Assembly: GCF_963676685.1 (NCBI RefSeq) | Contig: NC_092357.1 | Coordinates: 20,077,607-20,141,606 of the forward strand | Reading direction: 5' to 3' | From: Mytilus edulis | Taxonomy: Eukaryota; Mollusca; Bivalvia; Mytilida; Mytilidae | DNA length: 64,000 nucleotides | Shown: positions 50,870 to 61,534 of the stretch, piece after piece | Numbering within the stretch: the first letter of the stretch is position 1 | How the letters are laid out: each line of letters opens with the position of its first letter | Made by a program: the position numbers and the translations under genes | Notes under the pieces: generated by a model | Databases searched by the model: none | The model's input: only the letters and a program-made list of their open reading frames with translations | Told to the model about the DNA's origin: nothing

Positions 50870-51800
50870 CTTTTGTACAACTGTTCCATCACCATACTAT
50901 ATACATTTGTACTCCATTTAAGGCACATATGTTATTATGTCAATTATACACTAATCAATGTATATTACTTTAAAAGTTCATGCACTGTGGCATATACTAA
51001 AATCTAAAATCACTTCATGTACCACCAAATTATCAATGTTACTGTGACAGTTTGTAACTCAGCATATAACTCAACTTTCTATTGTTCATTCTAAATTAAA
51101 CCAATATGCACATCTGTATTGGTACTTCTCTTAAGTCTCTTTGAATTGTTTTTTCTTTTTCTTTTCTGGGCAGTAAGAGTTATCCTTCGTTCCAAATATA
51201 CAATATAGGCAACTGACTCTACTCATAAAAAAATTGTGTCTGTATTTTTATCTGTATTTTATTTTTCATTTACATGTTGTACTGTTAAATCAATCATCCT
51301 TAATCAGAACGATAGTTGTATGTGTGAGTGTATGCAAGTGGGAGAGAAAGGCTTTTTATTTTTACTTTATGTGATTACATGCTTGTTATGAGCCCTATGA
51401 TTAGGAAATAAAAATATCTTTATCTTTATCTTACACTGCACCAGTAGCTTTTGTATAAAAATCAAACTTGGGCTACTCATATATAAACTTGTTTACATTG
51501 TGTTACATCATCCAATATGGCTAGGCCCGTTATAGGTTTTTCATTATCACACTCATGCGGTACATGTACTGATTTTGCTCATTGTTGAAGGATGTGCAGT
51601 TACTAACAATTACATCACTTGGTCTGCGGTTGATTGTCGTCTTACTGAAATTCATACCTCATCTCCTTATTCTGGTTATCGTCCATTATACATGTTATAC
51701 AAGACTACAATACCTAGTATTATCAAATGAATTATAACAGTTGTTAATAGTTGTCAGACTTTTGTTATCAAAAAGCAGCTACATGTGTATAATCAATATG
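50870..51800. other. Intergenic with a retroelement tail fragment
   Basis: 51575-51690 resembles the retroelement tail at 3170-3280 (TTTGCTCATTGTTGAAGGATG). Otherwise AT-rich with no exon seen. Confidence 0.45.
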
Positions 51801-51811
51801 GTAGACATCAT

Positions 51812-51962
51812 AGGCGGATCCAGGGGGCGGCCCTGGGGGGCCCGGGCCCCCCTTTCGTGGGAAAAAATTGGTTGATTATATAGGGAATCACTAAAGCATG
51901 ACTGGAGAGGGCCCCCCCTTAGGTCAGTCAGAGGGTTTCCCCCTTAGGAAAAGTTCTGGACA
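51812..51962. repeat. GGCGGATCCAG-ended repeat
   Basis: CATAGGCGGATCCAGGGGGC at the left, a GGGGGGCCCGGGCCCCCC palindrome, AAAAAATTGGTTGATTATAT, and a right end AAAGTTCTGGACATG that would pair with GGATCCAG if complete. I recognise the style as a widespread invertebrate palindromic repeat; this copy is slightly truncated on the right. Confidence 0.65.
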
Positions 51963-51984
51963 TGATCAATGGTGTCAAATGTAA

Positions 51985-52690
51985 ACAAGAGTGACTGTGC
52001 ACATGCTGAAATGTCATGTCTGCTTTACCTACATGTATGAAGGTTTTACTACATGTGTACAAGTATCACACAAACTCTTCCATTTTCAATAACCTTTGCA
52101 AATAAAGTCACAGTCAAATTAACCAAGCCAGACAGATGATGAGCACCCAACAAACTGACATTCCATACACAAAATATAGTGATTTATAGCGTCTGTGAAA
52201 TAGACTTAACATTCTTAACATCCAAACCATGAAAACTAAACATTGCCAAATGAAACATGAAATGAGGTCATGGTCAGATTTAAAGCCTGACAATCAAACT
52301 TGTACAACTAATGAATATCCAATATGCCAAAAATAGTGATTCTATACATGTCATGCATGTACATGTAGTTTATAGCATCTGAGAAACATTTGGAAATAGA
52401 TCAAACCACTTAAAACTAAACATTGTTCAATGAACCATGACATTTTCACTGAGGTCAAAGTCTGATGTAAGTCTTGCAATTAGACATATTCACCTTACAC
52501 TTATTTCATACACCAAATATAGTTGACCTTTATTATTCTTACTGCTTGTAGTATTTGACATGTCTGAGAAACAAACTTGACAAATTACATGTAACTGAAG
52601 TATCCCTAATCACTAATCCATGAAATGAAGTCAAGATCAGGGGAACCCTGCCTGACAGACAATGAGACATGTAGACCTTTCAAGATATAA
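51985..52690 (+). repeat. F4 repeat block
   Basis: AAGAGTGACTGTGCACATGC, CTGAAATGTCATGTC, then several modules with CATGAAATGAGGTCATGGTC and CACCAAATATAGTTGACC. Confidence 0.7.
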
Positions 52691-52856
52691 AAATAGCAAC
52701 AATCAACATTCAATCTAATTAAGCGTGGATCAGTTTGTGAAAATAAACTGATACAGTTACTGAATTAAAATTATATAAATGTCTAAGAATATAACTTAAA
52801 CAAACTTATTAATACATTAAAAAGTTCTATTAGATGTTAAATAGAAATACGCAATA

Positions 52857-52883
52857 TTTCGCTAAACAAATTAGCTTCATCAG
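52857..52883 (-). ncRNA. Hammerhead-like core, inverted copy
   Basis: Minus strand CTGATGA, A, GCTAA-loop-TTAGC, GAAA, identical to the core at 53372-53398. Confidence 0.35.
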
Positions 52884-53118
52884 GCGTGTGCATCTCTCAA
52901 GGTGAAATCGGATGCATGACAAAAAAATATTTTTGTAGCTTAATCTATACAAGAGTTGAGGAAAAGTGTAACATATTGATTGATGTTGCATAAAATATGT
53001 TTGTAGCTACAACTACATGAACTTGGAATAAAAGTTTAACACATTTATAGATGTTCGATTAATTGTATGAATTTCTATAAATTAATTTGTATGATTTCAA
53101 GATAATTATGGTTTTGAT

Positions 53119-53217
53119 TTGTTTTTAAATCTTTTTTTCGTCTCTCAAAAAAGAGAGAGATTTTGGATGCACCAGTTACGAACTCTTGAATCTGATGGAC
53201 TCAATGAGAGAGACGAA
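53119..53217 (+). pseudogene. Penelope-like GIY-YIG C-terminal remnant
   Basis: The frame contains KRERFWMHQLRTLESDGLNE then RDEKR. The pattern R-E-x-(F/Y)-W-x-x-x-L-x-T-L-x-x-x-G-L-N-(D/E)-R is characteristic of the end of the GIY-YIG endonuclease domain in Penelope-like elements. Only the last ~30 residues are present and there is no reverse transcriptase nearby. Confidence 0.75.
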
Positions 53218-53371
53218 AAAAGATTATTCCAAGTTCATGTAGTTGTAGCTACAAACATATTTTATGCAACATCAATCAATATGTTACACTTTTCCTCAAC
53301 TCTTGTATAGATTAAGCTACAAAAATATTTTTTTGTCATGCATCCGATTTCACCTGGAGAGATGCACACGC

Positions 53372-53398
53372 CTGATGAAGCTAATTTGTTTAGCGAAA
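53372..53398 (+). ncRNA. Hammerhead-ribozyme-like core in PLE terminal repeat
   Basis: CTGATGA followed by A-GCTAA-TTTGT-TTAGC and GAAA. That is the CUGAUGA ... GAAA core with a 5-bp stem II. Published work describes hammerhead motifs in terminal repeats of Penelope-like elements, which fits the neighbouring GIY-YIG remnant. An extra A between CUGAUGA and stem II, and unclear stems I and III, mean that activity is doubtful. Confidence 0.4.
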
Positions 53399-53523
53399 TA
53401 TTGCGTATTTCTATTTAACATCTAATAGAACTTTTTAATATATAAATTAGTGTGTTTAAGTTATATTCTTAGACATTTATATGTATATATAAATTAGTGT
53501 GTTTAAGTTATATTCTTAGACAT

Positions 53524-53528
<5 letters not shown>

Positions 53529-53562
<34 letters not shown>

Positions 53563-53606
53563 TCTATAAAAACGACCAACCAGCAAATTTACTATATATA
53601 TATATA
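53529..53606. repeat. (TA)n microsatellites
   Basis: About 14-15 TA units at 53529-53558 and a shorter TATATATATATA run at ~53594-53606. Confidence 0.9.
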
Positions 53607-53609
53607 CCA

Positions 53610-54540
53610 TATAAATTTATCCAATAACTCAATTAATATACATGTTATACATGTAAGACTTAGAGTGTATTTCACTGTATGACTGTTCAAACAGTAATAA
53701 TTTTTTTTTCAAACAGTTACATGTACATGTCATGCATGTAGTGTACATTTCCCATGTTTACCATGAAAACTAGGTAGAGTGCAACGGACAAGTCACTAAC
53801 AGAAACTGCATTACATAAAGAAGTATCCAGGTCTTTAAGCTTCTAAAATGTATCTGGTGAAGCTTTATACAAAAGGCTATGTGGTAGGCACTGTCAGATT
53901 GTAATACCTATTTCTTGCATATTTCAACTTTTGTTGCAGGAGGGACAATAAAATTATACTTTAAAGTACATGCATGGTTTATTTGTTTCAAATACTTGGC
54001 CACTAATTAAGATTTTTATTTAATTCTAATTCAGACTTAATTAAAGTACAGCAAGCAGTCATTTGACACTAAACAAATGAGACGGACTGTGCGACACCCT
54101 CATGAGTGGTTAAGATCTTTTTACACACCATGGACGTGCTGGCGGTAGTTAACAATTGCAACGCCAACATAAACTTCAGATGCGATATACATATACTGTT
54201 TTGTAAATTTCACTGAAACAAGAAATGCACATTATTCATATTGTTATTATATTAAAATGACTGATTATCCACTAAATAAAAGTATTCATGAATTCAGATA
54301 TGATGCACTATTATTATGCTGCACTGCAACTATGAAATTTTGTTATTCCAAATTCACTATTGATCATGTTGATAAAGCAGATTAATAATTATCATGATTA
54401 TCCAAGATATTTATAGTCAACCAGTAATGTGGTCCTCCTTTAATACAATGTGTAAGTTTCCTATTTGTACAAGGCACAATTCTCTTCTTGTCCAATTAAA
54501 TCAGAACATCACATCATCATCATGGAATAATGCTGCACGC
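53610..54540. other. Intergenic, no gene seen
   Basis: Contains several ACATGTACATGT-type short palindromes near 53715-53740 and plain AT-rich DNA. No exon recognised. Confidence 0.4.
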
Positions 54541-54864
54541 CCTATTCATTATTTCCAAACAACGATTCCGCTACGATTATAATACGACGTGCTCACCGCA
54601 CTTATTCTGCATTCACTACGCTTTATCAAGATCTTTTTACGCTCATCACGTTCTCACTACGAGTATACCACGAGTTATCCGATTGTAACACGATCTTATC
54701 ACGCTTCTATTGCGTTTATAGTACATTCTTACCACGATTATACTACGTTCATACCGCGATCTTACTACGTTCTCAGCAATAAAGTGAACATCGTGTTCCA
54801 TATCAATACAGTTCCATTCTGTCTATTTCTGATTAATACGTAGTTTCTCGGAAACAATATAGTC

Positions 54865-55068
54865 ATGCCACCAAAATCTAATAGAACACGTGGGCGTGGT
54901 GTTAGGGGTTGTTAGAGAGGAGAGGGAGCTCTGATAGTAACGAACCGTGATCCAGCAGAGATGTCAGACCGACCGATCCAACCTAAATTACAACCTATTG
55001 CTGGTCCATCAAGCTCAAATGACGATATGTTAGTGAACGATAGCACAGTTGACACAGATGTGTCAATA
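54865..55068 (+). pseudogene. Broken ORF MPPKSNRTRGRG inside the 11-bp array element
   Basis: ATG at 54865, MPPKSNRTRGRGVRGC, then a TAG at 54913-54915. The frame then continues RGEGALIVTNRDPAEMSDRP, IQPKLQPIAGPSSSNDDMLV, NDSTVDTDVS until it is interrupted at ~55070 by a retroelement tail insertion. A basic N-terminus followed by a Pro/Ser/Asp-rich segment resembles the start of a transposon- or gag-encoded protein. No catalytic domain is visible. Confidence 0.5.
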
Positions 55069-55074
55069 GATATA

Positions 55075-55285
55075 ATAAGATGTGGTATGAGTGCCAGTGA
55101 GACAACTCTCCATCCAAGTAACAATTTATAAAAGTAAACCATTATAAGTCAAGGTACGGCCTTCAACACGGAGCCTTGGCTCTCACCGAACAACAAGCTA
55201 TAAAGGGCCCCATAATTACTAGTGTAAAGCCATTTGAACGGGAAAACCAACGGTATTATCTATATAAAAACGAGAAGCATGGTTG
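55075..55285 (-). repeat. Retroelement tail inserted in the array element
   Basis: AGATGTGGTATGAGTGCCAG ... GTACGGCCTTCAACACGGAG ... ACGGGAAAACCAACGGTATT, the same family as 12225-12625. Confidence 0.8.
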
Positions 55286-56199
55286 AGCCGTTAGAGAAAA
55301 TGGTAAAGAAGTCCTAATTACATACAGACAAACAAAACATGGAGAGATTCAATATATTTTATGTGAAAATAACAATGTAAATGATGGTCGTAGTATGAAC
55401 GTAGTCAGGTCGTAAGAAGAGCGTGATGAGGACGACAAGGGCGTGCTAGAATCGTTAAATGGTCTTGAACAGCGTGCCGTAAACGAGGTATGGTCGTAGT
55501 GGAAGCGTAGTTGGGTGTTGTTGAGAATTTAATGGTCGTAGTGAGGTCGTAATAACGTCGATGTGAGATCGTAGCGCAGTCTCTCCGAATAGAAACACGC
55601 TCTCGCTACGCTCTCGATACGACGGTACAGCGACCTTTGCGATCTTACCACGACCTTAGTGCGGTCTCACTACGCTTCTACTACGAACCTGATTTCGCGA
55701 ATACCACACCACGATTGTTTGAACAGGTTCAAAGTTGGTCACGCTCATCACGATCTTGAAGAGCTCACCACGACCGTTATACGACATTACTGCGATATAC
55801 ACGATCGTACTACGATCATCAAAATTTGCATTTTTTTCACAGATCGTAGTGCGATGGTGGCACTATCGTGGCGAGAACGTGATTCTGTTCGAAGAGATTG
55901 TGCTACGATCTCACGTGCTATAATCGCAGTAGAAGCGTGGTAAGATCGTGTGGCAATCGGATAACTCGTGGTATGGTCGTAGCCAGAACGTGATAGGCGT
56001 AGTGAATCGCAGAATAAGCGCAGCGAGAAAGTGACATAATCGTAGCGGGATCGCTGTAGAAACGTAACGAGGACGTAGTAGCATCGTGAACGCAACGAAA
56101 ATTTACATTTTCATGCAGCTCATACCGCGACCTCACCACGATCTGAATTTATTTTAGATCGCAGTGAGCGTGGTGCGATCGTGGTCTAGTGGGACTGAG

Positions 56200-58080
56200 G
56201 CTTAAGAAAATACTGTAAAGCACTTTTATTGGAAACCATTAATTAGAACGTTAACTCTGATAAAAAAAAATGTTAGTATCCTGCAATGGAGCTCAACTGC
56301 CCAATTTGACTTTTGATTTCCTTGTTAAACAACACGTTTTATAATTTCATGCGTCCGAAGGGCTTTTCTGGATATGGATAATTATGATTCTACATTAGTT
56401 ACAGCCTATCCACATTTCATAGTAAGACCGTCATAAAAATAATTCTGCTCACGAGCTGAGCTATAAAGCTTTCTGTTATATAAAGGAAATTAGCTAACAT
56501 GACACTTATGGAGTACAATAAATCATCAACACTTCTTTGAGTAATAGATATAACATAACTCAAAATACGAAGGAGTAAGGCAATGCATTTCAACTTCGAA
56601 AACTGATATAGTAACAAGGCTATACATTTGTGCTATAATCATGATAATCGAAGGTTACGCAAACTTGCCAGATTTATAAGAGAACTATTCAAATCATTTC
56701 AATTCTTATTGTGAACTTCTCATTTATATAGTTGCAAGAGCGATAAGAAGTTTGAAAAGTTTAAAAGACAAATATGTAGCTTTGAAGACTTCTAGGTATA
56801 TTTGCATTGTAATGTTTTTGTGGTTGTTTTTAGTCAATATCCTTCTTTCCATAATTTAACAAAAATCTAACAGGAAATAAATGAATAAATACCGATTTTA
56901 TATATGTATATGTATTTCCGCATGTGTTAAATGTCAAATTATTGATAATGAAAAGGAACGTAAGTATTGTTTTTATTTGGTTGTGTTTCGCGGATATTTT
57001 CAGCCTGGTGTAATTGATGAGTTTTCTTCTACTTCTACTTAAATTTTTATCTGACTGCTTTTTCTTCAATTTCAATCAGGTGTGATGATTTGAACACAAA
57101 ATTGAAAATTTTATTTGAGCCTAGCTTTGTTGTCATATATGTTTTACTGGAGATATCAGTGTAATACAAAGATCGCCATTGTCACAAACAAAAGTAAATT
57201 AGCGATAATGTATTAATGTTTAGTGTATCTTTTCACAAACTATCACTTCGACATTCACGTTCTCAATATAATTTGTAGAATGACATTTTAGCGTATTCTG
57301 GTATTCTGTGGTTTTTCATGTTCAGTTTAAAGAAATAAGTTTTAAGACGTAATTGAAAAACTAAGTTGTCGACACCCATTACATAGCTGACTTAAGATGA
57401 ATGTTGCTATTCTTTTAGATATTTTAATTACATATTATGTAATTTCATTTATATGAATGTATGCATTACATGTTTTCAAATGATTAGGTGTGCGTGGTCC
57501 TGATGAATGTAAATCAAAGTAAGCGCTTTATTGGAACTACATGCGACGTTCATACAAGTGAGAGGTTTATCTAGCTATAAAACCAAGTTTATTCCACCAT
57601 TTTCTACTTGAAAAAGGCCTGTACCAATCCAGGAATATATGAGAGTTGTTGTCTGTTCGTTTGATGTGTTTGATTAGGAACTTTTCGTTTTTAACTCTCC
57701 TCTTAGTTTAGAATTTTTGTGATTTTACTTTTTAATGCACAGAACTCGTACAGTGTTATTTGTATTGTAGTAGTACTGACTGAAGTAATATCTTATTATA
57801 TTCATTGCACTCTTGCATTCTAATGTGTATATAGATTTTTATTGTACTGAGTATGGTCTTGGCCAAAAACGTGCCAATGTTTTGAAGAGCACACTGGTCT
57901 GGTTAAGATTCTAGAATTAAGGCACAAAATTCGTCTACATCCATGGCCAATGAACCCAATAAATCCACACAGTATTATATGTATATAACAAAACCAAACA
58001 AAAACGCTCGATATATAAAGGAAATCTCGATTTAAGGAGTGACAAAACATCTAATGATCAAAGTTAGTGTTTGTTAATCA
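56200..58080. other. Intergenic, no gene seen
   Basis: AT-rich. Reverse ORFs at 56417, 56830 and 57820 have no family, splice or composition support. 57597-57690 has a tail-like phrase (AAAAAGGCCTGTACCAATCC, AGTTGTTGTCTGTTCGTTTG). Confidence 0.4.
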
Positions 58081-58082
58081 TT

Positions 58083-58255
58083 TATGTTTCTATCGTGGCT
58101 TATTTCTGACATCGACATAATTTTGATCGACTTAGATTTATCTCGATTAGACATAATATTATCTTAACGAGACATGATATTATCTCGTTATGTCGACATT
58201 CATGTTATTTTTATCGTGTCATATCATGATAAATTATCACGATATTCCGTGATAC
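58083..58255. repeat. Degenerate ATCGACATA/TATCTCG repeat
   Basis: ACATCGACATAATTTTGATCG, TTATCTCGATTAGACATAAT, ATTATCTTAACGAGACATGA and TATTATCTCGTTATGTCGAC form a quasi-tandem of ~30-bp units with internal dyads. Confidence 0.6.
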
Positions 58256-58409
58256 ATGCTACATAATGTCTTTTTTTCGTTACCGTGACTTTTTCTTCGA
58301 CCCTGCCTGCTCCTGCCACTTAAGGTCTTGTAAACATAGAGTTATCGCTACCTGTTATATTAATTATCATGACAAGTCGACATATATCATGAACAGTCGC
58401 TAACATTTA

Positions 58410-58853
58410 GAATCATATTCGAAACAGTGTGGTCCTGGCCATTGATTGACAACCGAAATTATCCCATTGACTGGGACAGATTAGATGAACGTTTGTCGGT
58501 AACAATCACTGCTCACTGTATACTTGTTAAAGACACTGAATCTGTGGGGTCACCAAAGGTTCTCAACACCTAAATAAAGCAATTCGAAAAACTAATTCGG
58601 AATAATTCGATGTGTTGATTTATATCAATAATATAAATCAAAACATAAAGGTTATTGCTGAATACTTTTTCAAATTATTTTATCATTCAAGGCGTTAAGA
58701 ACCTTTGGTGACCCCACAGTTTAAATTCTATAATAAGTAAGAAGTGAGCAATAGTCGTTACCGACAAACGTTCATCTAATCTGTCCCAGTCAATGGGATA
58801 ATTTCGGTTGTCAATCAATGGCCAGGACCACACTGTTTCGAATATGATTCTAT
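58410..58853. mobile_element. Foldback element with ~150-bp arms
   Basis: AGAATCATATTCGAAACAGT at 58410 is inverted at the right end (GTTTCGAATATGATTCT, 58837-58853). CAATGGGATAATTTCGGTTG pairs with its left counterpart near 58450-58470. An inner pair GGGGTCACCAAAGGTTCT / AGAACCTTTGGTGACCCC lies at 58547 and 58696. Not TTAA-bounded. No ORF. Confidence 0.85.
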
Positions 58854-59160
58854 CTCTCTGATGTCATTTTCACCAATGTTGCGATATTTATATTTAGATT
58901 ATATTTTTTGGAACTCCTTGTGCAGAACAGACTGTGGTTAATCGTGTGCAGACTGCGCACGTGTCGAAGCGAGTTCCGAATATGATACGAAATCACGACA
59001 CGTCTTTCATTACATATTGCTAACATATAGCGCACATTTGTTATGCACGTAAAAAATAATAATGTTGCGACAGTACTTGAGGAAATATAACATGTTATTT
59101 ATATCAAGTATATTTTTTGGCAAATCAATAAATAGAAATAATTTTATTTTGTGTTTTCAG

Positions 59161-59206
59161 GTAGAGATATGGTTTTGCAATATTACAATGATACTTGTCT
59201 CTTTAG
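59161..59206 (+). CDS. Ig-superfamily gene, signal-peptide-like exon
   Basis: Acceptor TTTTGTGTTTTCAG and donor GTAGGT, 46 bases, phase 0 to 1: VEIWFCNITMILVSL. The hydrophobic segment and the exact phase match to the Ig exon at 61250 suggest the end of a signal peptide. An upstream exon must supply the start unless the internal ATG is used. Confidence 0.45.
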
Positions 59207-59887
59207 GTAGGTTATATGACTTGTTATTATGTGTGTTATAGATATTGAATAAAGAAAGTTAGGAGCAAATTTAACTCATGCAAGTTTATTACAAAGTTAA
59301 TTTCGATATGCACAATTGAAATATTCACATATAGAATTGCCATCATCATTTACTTTATGAGATATTTTACAATGTTTAAGTTTGAAGGTTACATGGTTCA
59401 TGTTAAACACAAATTGTTATTTTCGATGCTTTTCCATAAAAGTTTCGAATGAACTCATCATGGAGACCAAGATTTAAATTGTGTACACCAAATGCCCGAT
59501 TTGATAACATCCACCAGTAACGCTCGAATATTGAAGGCCTTTTAGGAAATCCATCAAATGAAAGATTTATGTTATACAATTGTTATGATAATAATCATCT
59601 AGTTGAGTGCAAGGGAACACATTTTTGGTATATGTGTACATTTTTTAAGCGACAAAAGGACAAAAAGAAAACCTAGTTTGTTAAATGTTGGAGATCCTAT
59701 TTATCGTTTTGGCGTCTAATTCTTTGTATCCTAATGCCATATCGTCATGTATGTGAAGTTAGCAGCCGTTTCATTATTCGATATTCGATATTCAAAATTT
59801 AGTTGAATATCATAAAAAACAAAAAAAAACATGATTACATTAATTGCATGATTGTCATACTTTAAAAGAACTGATTATATACGCAGG

Positions 59888-60541
59888 AAATCGTTTAATG
59901 ACCCCTTCAAACTGTCTTAAACTCTTGTTGTCCTCGAATATAAACCCTTTTATAAATTACATATTTGTCTTAATGTAATATAGATTTTTATTAATAAAAC
60001 AACTTCAAAAGAGTTCTTTTATAAATGATACTACAACACACCCGTAATATCGCGGGTCCATGACTGAATTAAAGTATATAACTACATGTATGCGTAAGCC
60101 TTATTTTAGTATTAGGATTGAAAAAATTAGTTGCTGAAAAGAGACTAATCTAAGCCCTCCATAGATATCGAAGATGACATTATTCGAGGAAATCCTTCTA
60201 CTACAACCTTTATATATACAGAGTCTATTATTTACTTGCATTTTATGGACATTAAACGAATAGGGGGGTCTCACCCTCATTTAAGCGGTCTCAGATAGGT
60301 TTTCACTATATATATTTCTTTTTTGGGCTTTCCATAAATATTGTTATTTATATTTCTTAATTTTTCTATTGGTTTTCTTTTTGTTTTAAGAAATATCATA
60401 TATAAAGTATATCTTTGAAAGTGTTTTATTGATGAAAATCTATATGACATGAAGACAAATACATGTATGTTACTATCAAAAGAGTTTATATTCGAGGACA
60501 ACGAGAATTTACGACAGCTTGAAGAGGTCATTAAACGATTG
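59888..60541. mobile_element. Inverted-repeat element with ~70-bp ends
   Basis: ATCGTTTAATGACC ... TTGTTGTCCTCGAATATAAA at the left is inverted at 60480-60541 (TTTATATTCGAGGACAACGA ... GGTCATTAAACGAT). The interior has no ORF with support. Lies in the intron between the first two Ig-gene exons. Confidence 0.8.
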
Positions 60542-61249
60542 CCTATGTATCTTATCAGTTCTCTTCAATATGAAAATCATGCTTTCAATGTTATCAAGTA
60601 TTTATTTTTTTAATTATTTTCAACTAAAACTAAAATATCGAACCGACTGCTAACTATACATTATCGTTTTGTATATCGTCACTATACTAATTTCTTGATG
60701 ACAGATAAGTAAACTATCTTCGTTTGCCTCATTTGATTTGTGACGAATAAGATTGCGCCTGCTTTATCATACTACTTTTTTTTAGTTTTCCATTGGGTAT
60801 AGTTTGAAGGTCACGTAATCGGTTTGATGACTTTTGTAACTATCCGCGAGTTACATAATACCAATGTTTCGGAAACAACTCGTGAACTTTTGAAGTAGCA
60901 TTTTCTACCCTTGATATTGTAGTATATGCCCTTAATCAGTATGGTTTCGTTTTTATATTTACATTAAACCTTTGCAAGCAGAGTCACGACACGTTTCTGT
61001 CCTAAAGACCAATTATTTTATGAGTAAACTTAGCCATTATTTAATGATGCATTATACTTTATCGAGGAAAGCCTTTTTCTAGGAAGATATAGCTTTTATT
61101 AGGAACTATATGTTAAGTGTGACATTGTATAATGTACCACATATTGAATACTATTTTATCTTTGTTAACATTCTTCATAAACGTGAATTATCATCGAAAG
61201 TGCTATTGCATATACTCCAGCAACAAAAAATGTTACCTTACTGTTTCAG

Positions 61250-61534
61250 TTAATACTCAAGAGAATGTTTATGTACGACCTGGTGGTACTGTTGAATTAA
61301 AATGTCAAAACAAATCTAACACCAATGACATAACATGGTTTGGTCCTCAAGTTGTGTCTCCTATTTCCAAAGGCCGCACAATTCATTGGAATTCTGCAGA
61401 TAATCGCATGAGTATTACTGCACTATACAATCTTCGTATATCTAGATTTATTAACTCAGACATCGGAAAGTACAAATGCATTTTAACAACGGAGAGGATA
61501 TCATATCAACATGAATTCAATCTGCTTTTAGAAA
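61250..61534 (+). CDS. Ig-superfamily gene, first Ig domain exon
   Basis: Acceptor TTACTGTTTCAG and donor GTAAGT, 285 bases, phase 1-1, the usual arrangement for one Ig domain per exon. The peptide has ENVYVRPGGTVELKCQNKSN (first Cys), DITWFGPQVV (core Trp), ADNRMSITALYNLRISRFIN and SDIGKYKCILTTERI (D-x-G-x-Y-x-C with K/Y shift, second Cys), then a G-strand ending FNLLLE. The features are those of a V- or I-type Ig domain. The frame is also open upstream to an ATG at 61132 with a hydrophobic stretch (LNTILSLLTFFINV), which would be an alternative unspliced start; the spliced model is preferred because of the strong acceptor and phase. Confidence 0.8.

Larger units (their letters stand above)
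52790..53525 (+). mobile_element. Penelope-like element remnant in inverted arrangement
   Basis: The sequence at 53190-53470 (GCTACAAACATATTTTATGC, GATGAAGCTAATTTGTTTAG) recurs inverted at ~52795-53010. Between the arms lies a short coding remnant of a Penelope-type GIY-YIG endonuclease end (53119-53217). This fits a Penelope-like element whose terminal repeat is present in opposite orientations at the two ends, as is common for such elements. A ~70-base segment (GTGTTTAAGTTATATTCTTA) is repeated directly at 53450-53530, just before a (TA)n run. Confidence 0.75.
54545..56200. repeat. 11-bp-periodic CpG array, both orientations (foldback-like)
   Basis: 54545-54780 is built of degenerate 11-bp units ACGNTCNTACY (ACGTTCTCACT, ACGATCTTATC, ACGATTATACT). 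After a non-array centre, 55390-56195 repeats the theme with orientation switching: forward CGTAGTNNGAN blocks at ~55390-55575 and 55845-56100, reverse blocks at ~55585-55690, 55740-55825 and 56110-56150. CpG recurs every 11 bases in DNA that is otherwise CpG-poor. It could be the subrepeat-built arms of a Foldback-type element around the ORF at 54865. The overlapping 60-100-codon ORFs inside are translations of the array. Confidence 0.75.

Noticed and set aside
55659..56139. Several overlapping 60-102-codon ORFs
   Set aside because: They are translations of the 11-bp CpG array in different frames and strands.
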